Origin: Pirellulaceae bacterium
GTDB lineage: Bacteria; Planctomycetota; Planctomycetia; Pirellulales; Pirellulaceae
DNA length: 64,000 bases
Direction of reading: 5' to 3'
Assembly: GCA_026004775.1 (NCBI GenBank)
Contig: BPJU01000006.1
Span: forward strand, 124,001-188,000
Made by a program: the position numbers and the translations under genes. The notes beneath the pieces are model-generated. The model was not told the origin of the DNA. It saw only the letters and a list, made by a program, of their open reading frames with translations, and searched no databases. Within the stretch, counting starts at the first letter, position 1. The number at the start of each line of letters is the position of its first letter. Of the stretch, positions 19,826 through 29,037 are shown piece after piece.

Positions 19826-21337
19826 ATGGGGGTTAATCGTGGTTTGCGGTTCGGCTGTGTCTGGGCGGTTGTGATTTGGATCGGGTGCGTGGCAGGAGAA
19901 ACGGCGGGAGCACAACCGCCCAACATCCTGTTTATTTATGCCGACGATCACTCACCGAAAACCGTCAGTTGCTATCCCGGCGCGTACCCGATGGCTCGGA
20001 CGCCCAACATCGACGCTCTGGCGGCTCGGGGCGTCCGCTTTCAGGGGGCCTATCTCGGTTCCTGGTGCATGCCGTCACGAGCTTCGCTGCTTACCGGCCA
20101 TCACCCCCATGCCATCCAGACCATGCGCATGGAAGGGCCCTACCCGGGCAGCACCTATGATCCACAGGTTTGCCGCTTTTGGCCCGCAACATTCCGCGAA
20201 CACGGCTACCACACCGCGCAAATCGGCAAATGGCATACGGGAACCGACGCCGGGTTTGGCAGAGATTGGGATTTCCAGGTGGTGTGGAATCGGCCCAAGC
20301 ATCCCGACAACGCCCCCAAATACTACGGGCCGCAGATACTTGCTATTCAAGGTGAGGAACGACTGGTAGAAGGATATTCAACCGATATCTATACCGATTA
20401 TGCCGAGCGATACATTCGCGGCGAGTTTCGCGATCCGCAGAAACCGTGGTTCTTGTGGTTGTGTTACGGGGCTATCCACGGCCCGACGATACCGGCGGAT
20501 CGGCATCGAGGATTTTATCGTGACCGGGAGGCCCAGCCGCCTGTCGATATTTTCGGCCCGCGACCGGGCAAGCCGCGTTATCTCGAAAAAACCCAGGTCT
20601 GGCACCCAGCCGCCGACGGCTCGCCCCAACTGCCCAACGGTGTAAGCTACGTCCAGTGGCTGCGCCAGGTGAACGAATGCATGCTGGCAGTCGACGAAGG
20701 TGTGGGACGGTTGGTGCGCGCCTTACAGGAAACCGGCCAATGGGAAAACACCATCGTCATTTACAGCTCCGATCAAGGCTTCGCCAACGGCGAACACGGG
20801 ATGCGCCAAAAAGTGGCACCCTATGATGCGACCTATCGCTCACCTTTGATTGTAAGTTTTCCCGCAAGATTCCCGCAGGGAAAATACTGTTCGCATGCCG
20901 TAAATGCTCCGGATCTGGTAGTAACATTTTTCTCATTAGCTGGACTGGAATTGCCATGGAAGATGCACGGTCGAGACTTGACGCCGTTGCTGGAAAATCC
21001 GGAGCGTGACGAGTGGCCTGCCACGCTGTTCGAACACACCGGGCAGCACTACGGAACAGATGTAGCGGCGGCGTTGCGTTCCTTGCCGGCCATCCATTCG
21101 AACGTTCCTTATTTCGTGGCGGTCTGCTACCGGCAGTATAAGTTCGTCCGTTACATCGGCGACCACGAACCGGACGAATTGTATGATTTGGATCGCGACC
21201 CGGAAGAATTACACAACCTGGCAGGGCTGCCGGAATATCGACCGCTTTGCCAGAAGTTGGAAAAAATGTTGCAAGAAGAGTTGCGGCGTACTGATGGGAA
21301 CTTTTTGTTGGAGCTCGGCGCCAAACCGCAACCCTAG
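19826..21337 (+). CDS. Secreted sulfatase (arylsulfatase family)
   Basis: A 503-residue type I sulfatase exported by an N-terminal signal peptide. The formylglycine motif is CMPSRASLLTG, with the modified Cys at 81; the metal ligands Asp40-Asp41 (FIYADDH) precede it and a second cluster lies in the TIVIYSSDQGFANGEHG region. Such enzymes remove sulfate esters from polysaccharides in the periplasm or outside the cell and need an FGE or anSME maturase, not seen here. AGGAGTGA lies eight to ten bases before ATG 19826. The downstream CehA/McbA-like gene starts 36 bases later, so they probably form an operon. Confidence 0.92.
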   Translation: MGVNRGLRFGCVWAVVIWIGCVAGETAGAQPPNILFIYADDHSPKTVSCYPGAYPMARTPNIDALAARGVRFQGAYLGSWCMPSRASLLTGHHPHAIQTMRMEGPYPGSTYDPQVCRFWPATFREHGYHTAQIGKWHTGTDAGFGRDWDFQVVWNRPKHPDNAPKYYGPQILAIQGEERLVEGYSTDIYTDYAERYIRGEFRDPQKPWFLWLCYGAIHGPTIPADRHRGFYRDREAQPPVDIFGPRPGKPRYLEKTQVWHPAADGSPQLPNGVSYVQWLRQVNECMLAVDEGVGRLVRALQETGQWENTIVIYSSDQGFANGEHGMRQKVAPYDATYRSPLIVSFPARFPQGKYCSHAVNAPDLVVTFFSLAGLELPWKMHGRDLTPLLENPERDEWPATLFEHTGQHYGTDVAAALRSLPAIHSNVPYFVAVCYRQYKFVRYIGDHEPDELYDLDRDPEELHNLAGLPEYRPLCQKLEKMLQEELRRTDGNFLLELGAKPQP

Positions 21338-21373
21338 CCAGCGACCACCGCCTTAACGATCAGGAGTGGATCG

Positions 21374-23830
21374 ATGAGACGAGGTTTATCGGGGATGGCC
21401 GCATGGGTGATCCTGCTGGGCGTTGCCGCAGGGCGGGCGCAGGAGGTGATCGAGGTCGAAGGCCAGCCGCTGGCAGCCAACGTGGAACGTCTCTGGGAAA
21501 CGCTCGACTTCCTCGGACATCCCCTGCCTGCCGGAACGCGGGAAGAGCTTCGACGAGCCGTGTCCGAGCGCGATGCGGTGGCCATCCAGCGGGCGCTTGA
21601 TCCTTGCGTGCTGTTTTTCGTCTCGATCAACCCGGAACTGCGTGTCAAGGTTCGCCGGGGAAACGGCCCCACCGAGCTTATCCAAGGCGGCTATACGCCG
21701 GTGCTGGTGAAGGTGCACAATCAGGCTCAAGCCACGCGACGCCTGTTTATTTCCAGCCCGCAGGCGGGGCCGGTGTATCGAGGGGCGTCGTTAGGCAGTT
21801 TGGAACGGCAGCAGCAGACCGAGCTGGCCAAGGGCCAGGATAGCTGTGATCCCTCGCGATTCCTCGACGTCGACCTTTATACCCGCCCGCCGATGACGGA
21901 GGCTTTGAGCGGTTTGGAGGTGGAATATCTCATCGCTCTGGTTTATTCGCACGAAGCCGGCAAGCGCGAAGCGGTGATCGGTTTTGACATCGGCCAGGGC
22001 ACTCAAGACATCGGCTTTCGAGGACAGGTGCCGGTGTTGTTCCAGGTACGGCCGGCCATCCCGGTGGAAATATCGGTACGGGACGAGGATGGTACGCCGA
22101 CGACAGCGATGCTGGTTATTCGAGACAAGACCGGCCGCGTCTATCCGCCGCAAGTGAAGCGACTGGAACCTGACTTTTTCTTTCAGCCTCAAATCTACCG
22201 TGCCGATGGGGAAACCGTGTGGTTGCCCCCGGGTGAGTTCCAGGTCAGTTACAGTCGCGGACCGGAGTACCGGTTGTTGCAAACGACGCTCCAGGTACCT
22301 GCCACCGGTAGCTGCCGGTGGGAGTTGGAGCTTCGCCGGTGGATCGACCCGGCTCGATTTGGTTACTACAGCGGCGACCATCACATCCATGCTGCCGGAT
22401 GCGCTCACTATGAATCGCCCACGCAGGGCGTAACGCCCGAGGCGATGTTCCGGCAGGTGAAAGGCGAAGGGTTAAACGTGGGCTGCGTGCTTACCTGGGG
22501 CCCGTGTTTCGATTACCAGCGCCGCTTCTTTTCACCCAAGGCGGCCGACATCAGCGAACCGCTGACGGTGCTGAAGTACGACCTGGAAATAAGCGGCTTC
22601 GGCTCGGCGGCCCTGGGCCACGTTTGTCTGTTGAACCTCAAGAACCAGGAATACCCTGGTTCGGAGGGAACGGCCACGAAAGGCTGGCCGAGCTGGACGG
22701 TTCCGGTGCTGCGGTGGGCCAAGGAACAGGGCGGAGTGACCGGCTATCCTCATTCGGACATGTACGTCGATCCGCCCGGGTACGCGCAGTGGTTATTGAC
22801 GCGCTGGGATCGGGACCAGAACGGGTTGCTGTCCGCGTCGGAAATCCCCTCGCCGTTGTTGCCGGCCCCTTTCGACAAGATCGACACGGACGAGGACGGC
22901 ATGCTGTCGCCCCGCGAATTGACGCATATCGCTGAGGCTGCTTCGCAGCAACTGCCCCACCTGGTGCTGCCGGCCATGCGCGGTGCCGGAGCGATGGAGA
23001 TTTTCGTCAGCGCCGCCGAGGGGGTATGCGATATTATCAGCGCCATGGATACGGGGCGGATCGGCGAGTGGAACACCTGGTATCACTTGATGAATGTCGG
23101 TTTGCCGGTGGTTCTGAGCGGCGAGACGGATTTTCCGTGCATGAGCAGTCGGCGCGTCGGGCAGGGTCGCGTTTACGTGAAATTGGCCGATGGGCCGGTC
23201 CCGCGAATCGATTTCGGCAGTTGGTGCGAAGGCCTGCGTGCCGGTCGTTCCTACGTTTCGGACGGTTTTGCTCACGCCGTTCTGTTTACCGTAAACGGCC
23301 AGGAACCGGGACGGGACGACGTGCGGCTGGATGAGCCGGGCACGGTGACCGTGCAAGCTCGTGTGGCCTTCTCGCCGGAAACGCCCGCGGCTGTCGCTCA
23401 TGGTACGGTGCCGATCGATGATTTGCGAGCGGTGGGAGACACGCGGGTACTGCATGGGCCCCGCCGCGAAGAACTCGTGCCAGGCGGCCGGCGGCGAGTT
23501 GAACTGGTGGTCAATGGCCAAGTGGTCCGGTTTGCGGAAGTTCCGGCCGACGGCCGACTCCATGACTTGGCCTTCCAGGTGCCGATCCACCAGAGCAGTT
23601 GGGTAGCTCTTCGCCAGTTCCCGCAACTGCACACCAATCCGGTGCGGGTACTGGTGGCGGGCAAACCGGTCCGAGCCTCACGTGCCAGTGCGTTGTGGTG
23701 CGCCGAGGCGGTGCGGTTGTTGTGGGAAAACCGCTCGCGGTTCATCCGCGAAGAGGAGCGTGCGGCAGCGCGGGCCGCCTATGAGCGCGCTATCGCTTTC
23801 TACGAGCAGCGGGCCGAGGAAGCACCGTGA
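21374..23830 (+). CDS. CehA/McbA-type metallohydrolase with EF-hand-like repeats
   Basis: An 818-residue exported protein. The N-terminal ~320 residues look like beta-rich accessory domains. GDHHIHAAGCAH (Asp335, His336, His337, His339) opens a PHP-like CehA/McbA metallohydrolase domain, which continues with TGYPHSDMYVDPPG. Inside that domain two EF-hand-type loops occur, DRDQNGLLSASE near residue 479 and DTDEDGMLSPRE near 508. A C-terminal beta domain and a helical tail end the protein. Known CehA/McbA members hydrolyse carbamates or modify peptides; here the substrate is unknown. The gene follows the sulfatase closely and has AGGAG eight bases before its ATG. Confidence 0.7.
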   Translation: MRRGLSGMAAWVILLGVAAGRAQEVIEVEGQPLAANVERLWETLDFLGHPLPAGTREELRRAVSERDAVAIQRALDPCVLFFVSINPELRVKVRRGNGPTELIQGGYTPVLVKVHNQAQATRRLFISSPQAGPVYRGASLGSLERQQQTELAKGQDSCDPSRFLDVDLYTRPPMTEALSGLEVEYLIALVYSHEAGKREAVIGFDIGQGTQDIGFRGQVPVLFQVRPAIPVEISVRDEDGTPTTAMLVIRDKTGRVYPPQVKRLEPDFFFQPQIYRADGETVWLPPGEFQVSYSRGPEYRLLQTTLQVPATGSCRWELELRRWIDPARFGYYSGDHHIHAAGCAHYESPTQGVTPEAMFRQVKGEGLNVGCVLTWGPCFDYQRRFFSPKAADISEPLTVLKYDLEISGFGSAALGHVCLLNLKNQEYPGSEGTATKGWPSWTVPVLRWAKEQGGVTGYPHSDMYVDPPGYAQWLLTRWDRDQNGLLSASEIPSPLLPAPFDKIDTDEDGMLSPRELTHIAEAASQQLPHLVLPAMRGAGAMEIFVSAAEGVCDIISAMDTGRIGEWNTWYHLMNVGLPVVLSGETDFPCMSSRRVGQGRVYVKLADGPVPRIDFGSWCEGLRAGRSYVSDGFAHAVLFTVNGQEPGRDDVRLDEPGTVTVQARVAFSPETPAAVAHGTVPIDDLRAVGDTRVLHGPRREELVPGGRRRVELVVNGQVVRFAEVPADGRLHDLAFQVPIHQSSWVALRQFPQLHTNPVRVLVAGKPVRASRASALWCAEAVRLLWENRSRFIREEERAAARAAYERAIAFYEQRAEEAP

Positions 23831-23903
23831 TCAACCCGGCCAGCCTTCTGGGCGCCAAACGATGCTCGATGTCCCGGTCGACCGCTTTGGCCCGTGGTAC
23901 GTG

Positions 23904-25064
23904 CTAGGGTTTGCGAAACCGGAGAAAGTAGTTTTCTTTCAGCCCATCAATCTTTACTTCTTCTACGAAGCGAAACCCCACCGATTCGATTTCACTACGG
24001 ACCGTTTCTTTGTCGGCCCGCACGTGGTTGAGTATCCATTCACGGGACTTGCCGGGAATGCGTTCGAAATCGACCACGATCAGACTTCCGCCCGACCGCA
24101 AGGCTCGGTAGAGGGAGGCCAGAGTGGCCTGCGGGTACTCGAAGTGGTGGTAGGTGTCGGCGATAAATGCTCCGTCGAGCGAATCGGGGGGGAGGGTGAC
24201 TGAGTCGGGCGAGCAGAGCACGGCGGTCACATTCTGGAGCCCCTCTTCGCGGGCCCGGCCGACAATATGTTGCAGGAATTTCGGGGCGATATCGACCGCA
24301 TAAACCCAGCCGTCGCTCCCCACCACATCAGCAAACAGCCGGGTGAACAGGCCGGTCCCGGCTCCCACGTCCGCCACCTGAAAACCGGGGCGAAAGGCCG
24401 TGGCTTCGACGATGGCGTGACGAGCCGTATAGAGCTCACGACTTTCCGCTTCGAAGCGATGGATCCATTCTTCCAGGTTGAGGTTTGGGTTGAGAAATTG
24501 GGAGTTGATGTTCTCGGGTACAGAAGCACGCTGGCGGCGCTGGATGTACTGCCGGGCACGTGCCTCGAATTCGGGGCTGCGCAGGCCCACTTCCCGTGCT
24601 TCCTGGAGAGCCTTTTCCAGCGGCACGTTTTGATCCAGCACGCGGTGCGTAAGCCACACCGCCCCGACGCGGTTGGCCGATCCGCAGTGGAGCAGCGTCG
24701 GTACCTGGTCTGATTGGCGCAACAGGGCTCGCAATCGATCCAGTACGTCGTCGGTCAAGTCGTCGGGACTGCCCAGGGGAAACTGGAGGAACTCCAGACC
24801 ACGTGCTTCGGCGGCCTGCTTTTCGTCCCACGAAATTTCCTGGGGGGTTCTGAGGCTGATGACACGGCGCACGCCCCGATCCGGCAGCGTCCCCAACTCC
24901 TCCGGCCCGGGTTGGCCGGCCAACAGCAGCGATCCGCAGGCATGGACGTTGGGAGTTCTTCCCAAGGTAGCTTTCTCGACGGGGGGCACTTGGCTTTGTT
25001 GCGCTACGAGCCATGTCGCCCCCACCAAAAGGCTCAGCAGCCAAACCGCACATCGCACCTTCAT
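23904..25064 (-). CDS. Dual-specificity-type phosphatase fused to SAM methyltransferase
   Basis: A 386-residue protein with a signal peptide (VWLLSLLVGATWLVAQ). Residues ~35-175 form a DUF442/BLH-like phosphatase domain with P-loop HCGSANR (Cys127, Arg132; Cys-x4-Arg as in that family). Residues ~195-386 form a class I methyltransferase with VADVGAGTGLFTRL (glycine loop 232-238), a following acidic strand (VYAVDI) and a post-motif FIADTYHHFEYP. The pairing predicts an exported two-domain enzyme, odd because SAM is cytosolic, so the apparent signal peptide may instead be a membrane anchor. ATG 25064 is chosen for the AGGAG eight bases upstream. It is transcribed away from the ribosomal cluster. 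Confidence 0.75.
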   Translation of the reverse strand: MKVRCAVWLLSLLVGATWLVAQQSQVPPVEKATLGRTPNVHACGSLLLAGQPGPEELGTLPDRGVRRVISLRTPQEISWDEKQAAEARGLEFLQFPLGSPDDLTDDVLDRLRALLRQSDQVPTLLHCGSANRVGAVWLTHRVLDQNVPLEKALQEAREVGLRSPEFEARARQYIQRRQRASVPENINSQFLNPNLNLEEWIHRFEAESRELYTARHAIVEATAFRPGFQVADVGAGTGLFTRLFADVVGSDGWVYAVDIAPKFLQHIVGRAREEGLQNVTAVLCSPDSVTLPPDSLDGAFIADTYHHFEYPQATLASLYRALRSGGSLIVVDFERIPGKSREWILNHVRADKETVRSEIESVGFRFVEEVKIDGLKENYFLRFRKP

Positions 25065-25427
25065 CGATCGTCTCCTCATTAGCGATAACCACACCCTTCG
25101 CGCATTCTGTACCATGACGTCGCAATCGAAAATGGTTCGGGGCTACTGCGATTGTGGCCACGGACGCAGTTGCCGCTCGCCCCTGCCGAAGCGACGCGGG
25201 CAACAGTACAATATACCGGTTGAGAGCGTGCCGCGGGCAGGGCTCGGTTGACGAGCATGCGGCCAGGCGATCCGGATTCGGTCTGACTCCGGGTCATCCA
25301 CCAGGCGATACTCGGCGGATGGCTTGCGCTGTCACGGTCAACGGCCGCAGTCCCCAAGAACTCCCCTTGCGTCCGATGGGGGAGGGTACGTAAACTAGAT
25401 GGTTCCCAGCGTTGAAAGGAAGGAGTG
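25065..25427. other. Intergenic region upstream of the ribosomal cluster
   Basis: About 360 bases separate the phosphatase-methyltransferase gene from rpmJ. No convincing small gene or RNA gene is visible. The only promoter-like feature picked out is described separately at 25367-25396. Confidence 0.5.
25367..25396 (+). promoter_or_regulatory. Candidate promoter for rpmJ cluster
   Basis: TTGCGT at 25367-25372 and TAAACT at 25391-25396 resemble -35 and -10 boxes with an 18-bp spacer, 30 bases before the rpmJ ATG. Match quality is moderate and planctomycete promoter consensus is poorly known. Confidence 0.3.
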
Positions 25428-25541
25428 ATGAAGGTACGAGCAAGTGTCAAGCGGATTTGCGAAAACTGCAAGGTGGTGCGGCGCAAAGGCCGCGTCTACA
25501 TCATTTGTAGCAATCCCCGCCATAAACAACGGCAGGGATAG
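25428..25541 (+). CDS. rpmJ: Ribosomal protein L36 (bL36)
   Basis: A 37-residue protein of the large ribosomal subunit, beginning [17 protein letters not shown]. It keeps the zinc-ribbon pattern of C+ type L36 (CENC near the N-terminus, then the later Cys and His in [12 protein letters not shown]). AAGGAAGGAG lies immediately upstream of ATG 25428. It heads the rpmJ-rpsM-rpsK-rpoA-rplQ cluster, where it is usually found; 143 bases separate it from rpsM. Confidence 0.95.
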   Translation: MKVRASVKRICENCKVVRRKGRVYIICSNPRHKQRQG

Positions 25542-25594
25542 GAGTCCCGGTGCCGGTCGGACCGACTTGGGTCGGACGTACTTTACCGTGCTTG

Positions 25595-25611
25595 CATGGC
25601 GGCAAGCCATG
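25595..25611 (+). promoter_or_regulatory. Hairpin in the rpmJ-rpsM spacer
   Basis: CATGGC-GGCAA-GCCATG forms a perfect 6-bp stem with a 5-nt loop in the transcribed spacer between rpmJ and rpsM; flanking bases may extend it with bulges. It could be a leader structure affecting rpsM expression or an RNA-processing site. No T-run follows, so it is not a terminator. The function is a guess. Confidence 0.3.
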
Positions 25612-25684
25612 AGGCAATAATAGTGGTTTCTGCCGATGCAGCCCAAATGGCTGCTCGTTCTTGCCAGACAGGAGCGCACAGAGC

Positions 25685-26068
25685 ATGCCGCGTATATTGG
25701 GGGTGGACATTCCGAACGACAAACCGACGGTCATTTCTCTCCAGTATTTATATGGGGTGGGACCGCGGATTGCACGGGAGTTGTGTCACAAAGCGGGTAT
25801 CGATCCTCAGCGTCGGGCTCGCGAACTGAACGAGGACGAAATCGGGCGGCTGGCGGCCATGCTCGAGCGCGATTACACCGTGGAGGGGCCGCTCCGCCGG
25901 CAAGTGGCGCAGAACATCAATCGCCTGCGGGACATCAAGTGTTACCGGGGCATCCGCCACCGGCTGGGGTTGCCCGTGCGGGGCCAGCGGACGCGTACCA
26001 ACGCCCGCACACGCAAAGGTCCCAAGAAGACGGTTGCCGGCAAGAAGGGCGTGAAGGACTTGCGTTGA
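25685..26068 (+). CDS. rpsM: Ribosomal protein S13 (uS13)
   Basis: A 127-residue small-subunit protein contacting the 16S rRNA head and the P-site tRNA. It begins [20 protein letters not shown] and has the family's helix-hairpin region ([10 protein letters not shown]) and the basic C-terminal tail ([19 protein letters not shown]). ATG 25685 has AGGAG ten bases upstream; an upstream in-frame ATG at 25661 would add eight non-conserved residues. Confidence 0.96.
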   Translation: MPRILGVDIPNDKPTVISLQYLYGVGPRIARELCHKAGIDPQRRARELNEDEIGRLAAMLERDYTVEGPLRRQVAQNINRLRDIKCYRGIRHRLGLPVRGQRTRTNARTRKGPKKTVAGKKGVKDLR

Positions 26069-26099
26069 AATCACTCGGCGGTCCGCCGGGAGGATATCC

Positions 26100-26480
26100 A
26101 TGGCAAAGGCACGAAAGAAAAAAATCCGCAGAAACGTCACCCAGGCCATCGCGCACATCAAGGCCACATTCAACAACACGACGGTGACGATCACCGACAT
26201 GAAGGGCGATACTCTGTGCTGGGCCAGTGCCGGAACGTGTGGTTTCAAGGGAAGCCGCAAGAGCACGCCCTTTGCCGGCCAGTGCGCCGCCCAACAGGCG
26301 GCCGAGAAGGCTGCCAAGTTCGGCGTGCGCGAATTGGAGGTGCGCGTCAAGGGACCTGGCTCAGGACGAGAAAGCGCGATCACTGCGCTGCAATCGGCCG
26401 GTATGACGATCAAAGTTATCGAAGACGTCACTCCGATCCCGCACAACGGGTGCCGGCCTCGAAAGAGGCGTCGCGTGTAG
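26100..26480 (+). CDS. rpsK: Ribosomal protein S11 (uS11)
   Basis: A 126-residue small-subunit platform protein. Diagnostic stretches are [33 protein letters not shown] and the C-terminal [20 protein letters not shown] precedes the ATG. It follows rpsM by 31 bases and is followed directly by rpoA; the rpsD gene often found between them is absent here. Confidence 0.97.
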   Translation: MAKARKKKIRRNVTQAIAHIKATFNNTTVTITDMKGDTLCWASAGTCGFKGSRKSTPFAGQCAAQQAAEKAAKFGVRELEVRVKGPGSGRESAITALQSAGMTIKVIEDVTPIPHNGCRPRKRRRV

Positions 26481-26547
26481 GAGACGTTCCGGTTCGATAC
26501 CCCGGCGAACCATCGGGTGACGAGGCCCGCATCAGAGGGAGGCACAC

Positions 26548-27537
26548 ATGCACATTCGTTGGCGCGGACTGGAACTGCCTAGCAGCGTTGTCTGCGAAAA
26601 AGAGACGCTCAGTCCCACATACGGCAAGTTCATCGCCGAGCCGTTCGAGCGCGGTTTCGGCCACACCATCGGCAACAGCTTGCGGCGGATCCTGCTTTCC
26701 AGCTTGGAAGGTAGCGCCGTGACGCAAATCAAGATCCGCGGCGCCCAGCACGAGTTCACCACCATTCCCGGCGTGCTGGAAGACGTCACGGACATCGTGT
26801 TGAACGTCAAGTCCCTGGTCGTCAAGAACCACTCGGACAGCACGAAAGTCATCACGGTCGAGAAGAAGCAGGCGGGGGTGGTGACCGGCGCGGACATCCG
26901 CTGCGATCCGGATGTGGAGGTGATCAACAAGAATCATGTGCTGGCAACGTTGACCGCCGACGTGGAATTCATGATGGAAATGGTGGTCGAAAACGGCCGC
27001 GGGTATGTCCCGGCAAGTGAACACAGTGCCGGAGAGCACGAAATCGGGATCATCCCCATCGACGCGGTTTTCAGCCCCGTGGTGCGCGTGCGGTATGAGG
27101 TGGAGGAGACGCGCGTCGGTCAGAAGACCAATTACGACAAGCTTACCTTGGAAATCTGGACCAACGGTTCGATCTCCCCGGAAATGGCCTTGGTCGAGGC
27201 AGCCAAGATTCTCCGTAAACACCTCAACCCGTTCATTCAATACCAGGAGTTGGGTCCGCGGGTTTTCGCCCAGCCGCGCGGCGGCCTGGGAGCGCTCGAC
27301 CCGATGCTCGAGTCGAAGCTCAATATGTCGATTTCCGATCTGAAGCTCTCGTCGCGGGCCACCAATTGCCTGGAAAACGAGAACATCCACACCGTCCGCG
27401 ACCTGGTGCAGCGAACCGAGGACCAGTTGCTGGAAGTGCGGAACTTCGGTGAAACTTCCCTGAACGAGGTCAAAGAAAAACTGGCGGAACTGGGGCTGCG
27501 TCTGGGCATGCGCCTGCCGGTCTCGCCGCTGCGATAA
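26548..27537 (+). CDS. rpoA: RNA polymerase alpha subunit
   Basis: A 329-residue core RNA polymerase subunit. The N-terminal assembly domain contains [20 protein letters not shown] and the C-terminal domain, which binds UP elements and activators, contains [20 protein letters not shown] and [17 protein letters not shown]. Length is normal. GAGGGAGG lies upstream of ATG 26548. The gene sits in the conserved order between rpsK and rplQ. Confidence 0.97.
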   Translation: MHIRWRGLELPSSVVCEKETLSPTYGKFIAEPFERGFGHTIGNSLRRILLSSLEGSAVTQIKIRGAQHEFTTIPGVLEDVTDIVLNVKSLVVKNHSDSTKVITVEKKQAGVVTGADIRCDPDVEVINKNHVLATLTADVEFMMEMVVENGRGYVPASEHSAGEHEIGIIPIDAVFSPVVRVRYEVEETRVGQKTNYDKLTLEIWTNGSISPEMALVEAAKILRKHLNPFIQYQELGPRVFAQPRGGLGALDPMLESKLNMSISDLKLSSRATNCLENENIHTVRDLVQRTEDQLLEVRNFGETSLNEVKEKLAELGLRLGMRLPVSPLR

Positions 27538-27601
27538 TCAGGCCCAACCAGCCGCGTCGTCCATCGGCCGCCGTGGAGGGCTTCGCCAAAGGAACACAAC
27601 C

Positions 27602-28168
27602 ATGCGACATTGCAAGCGAGGACGCCATTTGGGACGCACGTCGAGCCATCGCAAGGCAATGCTTCAGAACCTGGCCAGTGCGTTGTTTTTGACGGAACGG
27701 GAGTTCGACCCGGCCATCGACCCGAACGTGCCCAAAACACCCGGACAGATCGTCACCACCCTGGCCAAAGCCAAGGAAGTCCGGCCGCTGGTCGAACGGT
27801 GCATCCGCATCGCATGCCAAAGCCTTCAGGCGGCGCGGGATGCCGAGCAGTATGCAACCAGGGCAGCGCGCGGCACGGAGCAATGGCGGCAGTGGCGGCA
27901 TAGCGAGCAATGGCAGCGTTGGGCCCAAGCCCGTGCAGCGGTAGTGACCGCCCGCCGCCGAGTCCTGAGGTTGCTGCGCAACAAAGAAGCGATGCGCGTC
28001 CTTTTCGAACGCATCGCACCTCGCTACGAAAACCGTTCCGGCGGCTACACCCGTGTGCTCCGGTTGGCGAAACCCCGACTGGGCGACGCTGGACCGCGAG
28101 CCTTGCTCCAACTGGTAGGTAAACACGACCGCGTTCTGCGTAAAAGTGTGCGACCGGCTGTCGATTGA
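27602..28168 (+). CDS. rplQ: Ribosomal protein L17 (bL17), enlarged
   Basis: A 188-residue large-subunit protein; standard L17 is ~120-130 residues. The N-terminus (MRHCKRGRHLGRTSSHRKAM) and the C-terminal block (LFERIAPRYENRSGGYTRVL) are typical. The extra length is a Gln/Trp/Arg/Ala-rich helical insertion at about residues 78-118 (including RGTEQWRQWRHSEQWQRWAQ), plus a slightly longer tail. AAGGA precedes ATG 27602. It is the last recognisable gene of the ribosomal cluster. Confidence 0.93.
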   Translation: MRHCKRGRHLGRTSSHRKAMLQNLASALFLTEREFDPAIDPNVPKTPGQIVTTLAKAKEVRPLVERCIRIACQSLQAARDAEQYATRAARGTEQWRQWRHSEQWQRWAQARAAVVTARRRVLRLLRNKEAMRVLFERIAPRYENRSGGYTRVLRLAKPRLGDAGPRALLQLVGKHDRVLRKSVRPAVD

Positions 28169-28285
28169 GCGAACGCGGCACCAAGAAGCTGCGGCTCAAT
28201 GAAGTCCCTCGGCCCGTCCAGCACCGTACCAAGCCGTCAAAATGGAATCGTCACGAACCAGGTGCAGGGCATTCCCGAGGCCATG

Positions 28286-28768
28286 TCATACCGGTTGCGG
28301 CTCAGACTGCTCCTGCCGGCGAGCGCCCACGTAGCGAGTCGCTACCAGCGTCTCGAATATGCCTGATTGAACGATAATCCCCGCCTGGTTGATAACCTCA
28401 CGCCGCCACAAGATCAAGCCGGCACGGCGGCCGCTGGCTTTCTTGTCCAACACTGAACTTACCACGTGCAACGTGTCACTGATGTAAATCGGCCGGTGAA
28501 ACTCCCAATTCCGCACCGCCACGAATGCCACCGTGTGCACACGCGGACATTGGCTGGCCAAACCCGCCGCCCAAGCTAACCCCAATAGTCCATGCGCAAT
28601 GGGACGATGATAGGGAGTCCTCCGAGCGAACTCGTGGTCCACATGCAACGGATCAAAATCGCCTGTAATCCCGGCAAAATTCACCACGTCCGTCTCGGTC
28701 ACCGTACGCGCGGGACTGGTCCAGCGATCGCCGATTTGCAGATCCTCGAAAAAATACTTGTCCACCAT
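28286..28768 (-). CDS. MaoC-like hydratase / dehydratase domain protein
   Basis: A ~160-residue single hot-dog-fold protein. The hydratase-2 signature appears as GDFDPLHVDHEFARRTPYHR, with the catalytic Asp and His of the R-specific enoyl-CoA hydratase family. MaoC-like proteins act on acyl-CoA or acyl-ACP thioesters; the exact substrate is unknown. ATG 28768 (MVDKYFFEDLQIGDRW) is preferred because family similarity begins there; an upstream start at 28846 would add a low-complexity leader. It converges on rplQ. Confidence 0.8.
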   Translation of the reverse strand: MVDKYFFEDLQIGDRWTSPARTVTETDVVNFAGITGDFDPLHVDHEFARRTPYHRPIAHGLLGLAWAAGLASQCPRVHTVAFVAVRNWEFHRPIYISDTLHVVSSVLDKKASGRRAGLILWRREVINQAGIIVQSGIFETLVATRYVGARRQEQSEPQPV

Positions 28769-29037
28769 ATTCCCGACACCGCCCCAAAATGCCACTGCTC
28801 CAACCCAACCATCTTTATGACGCTTTTGGCGGCGCGTGACAAGCATCTGGGCGGAAAGAAATCACGTAGTCGCTACAGCCATTTGCTAAATCTTGCCCAT
28901 TGCGCAGCCTTGAGAAAATGGACAGATTTTGCGGGCAGCCACGGTCGACCTCAGTCGCCTGTTGCACAGAGTTTCTCGCCTTTCCAGCGGGAACAGACGG
29001 AATCTAATACAACTTTGGACCTGCTCATGTAACCGGT

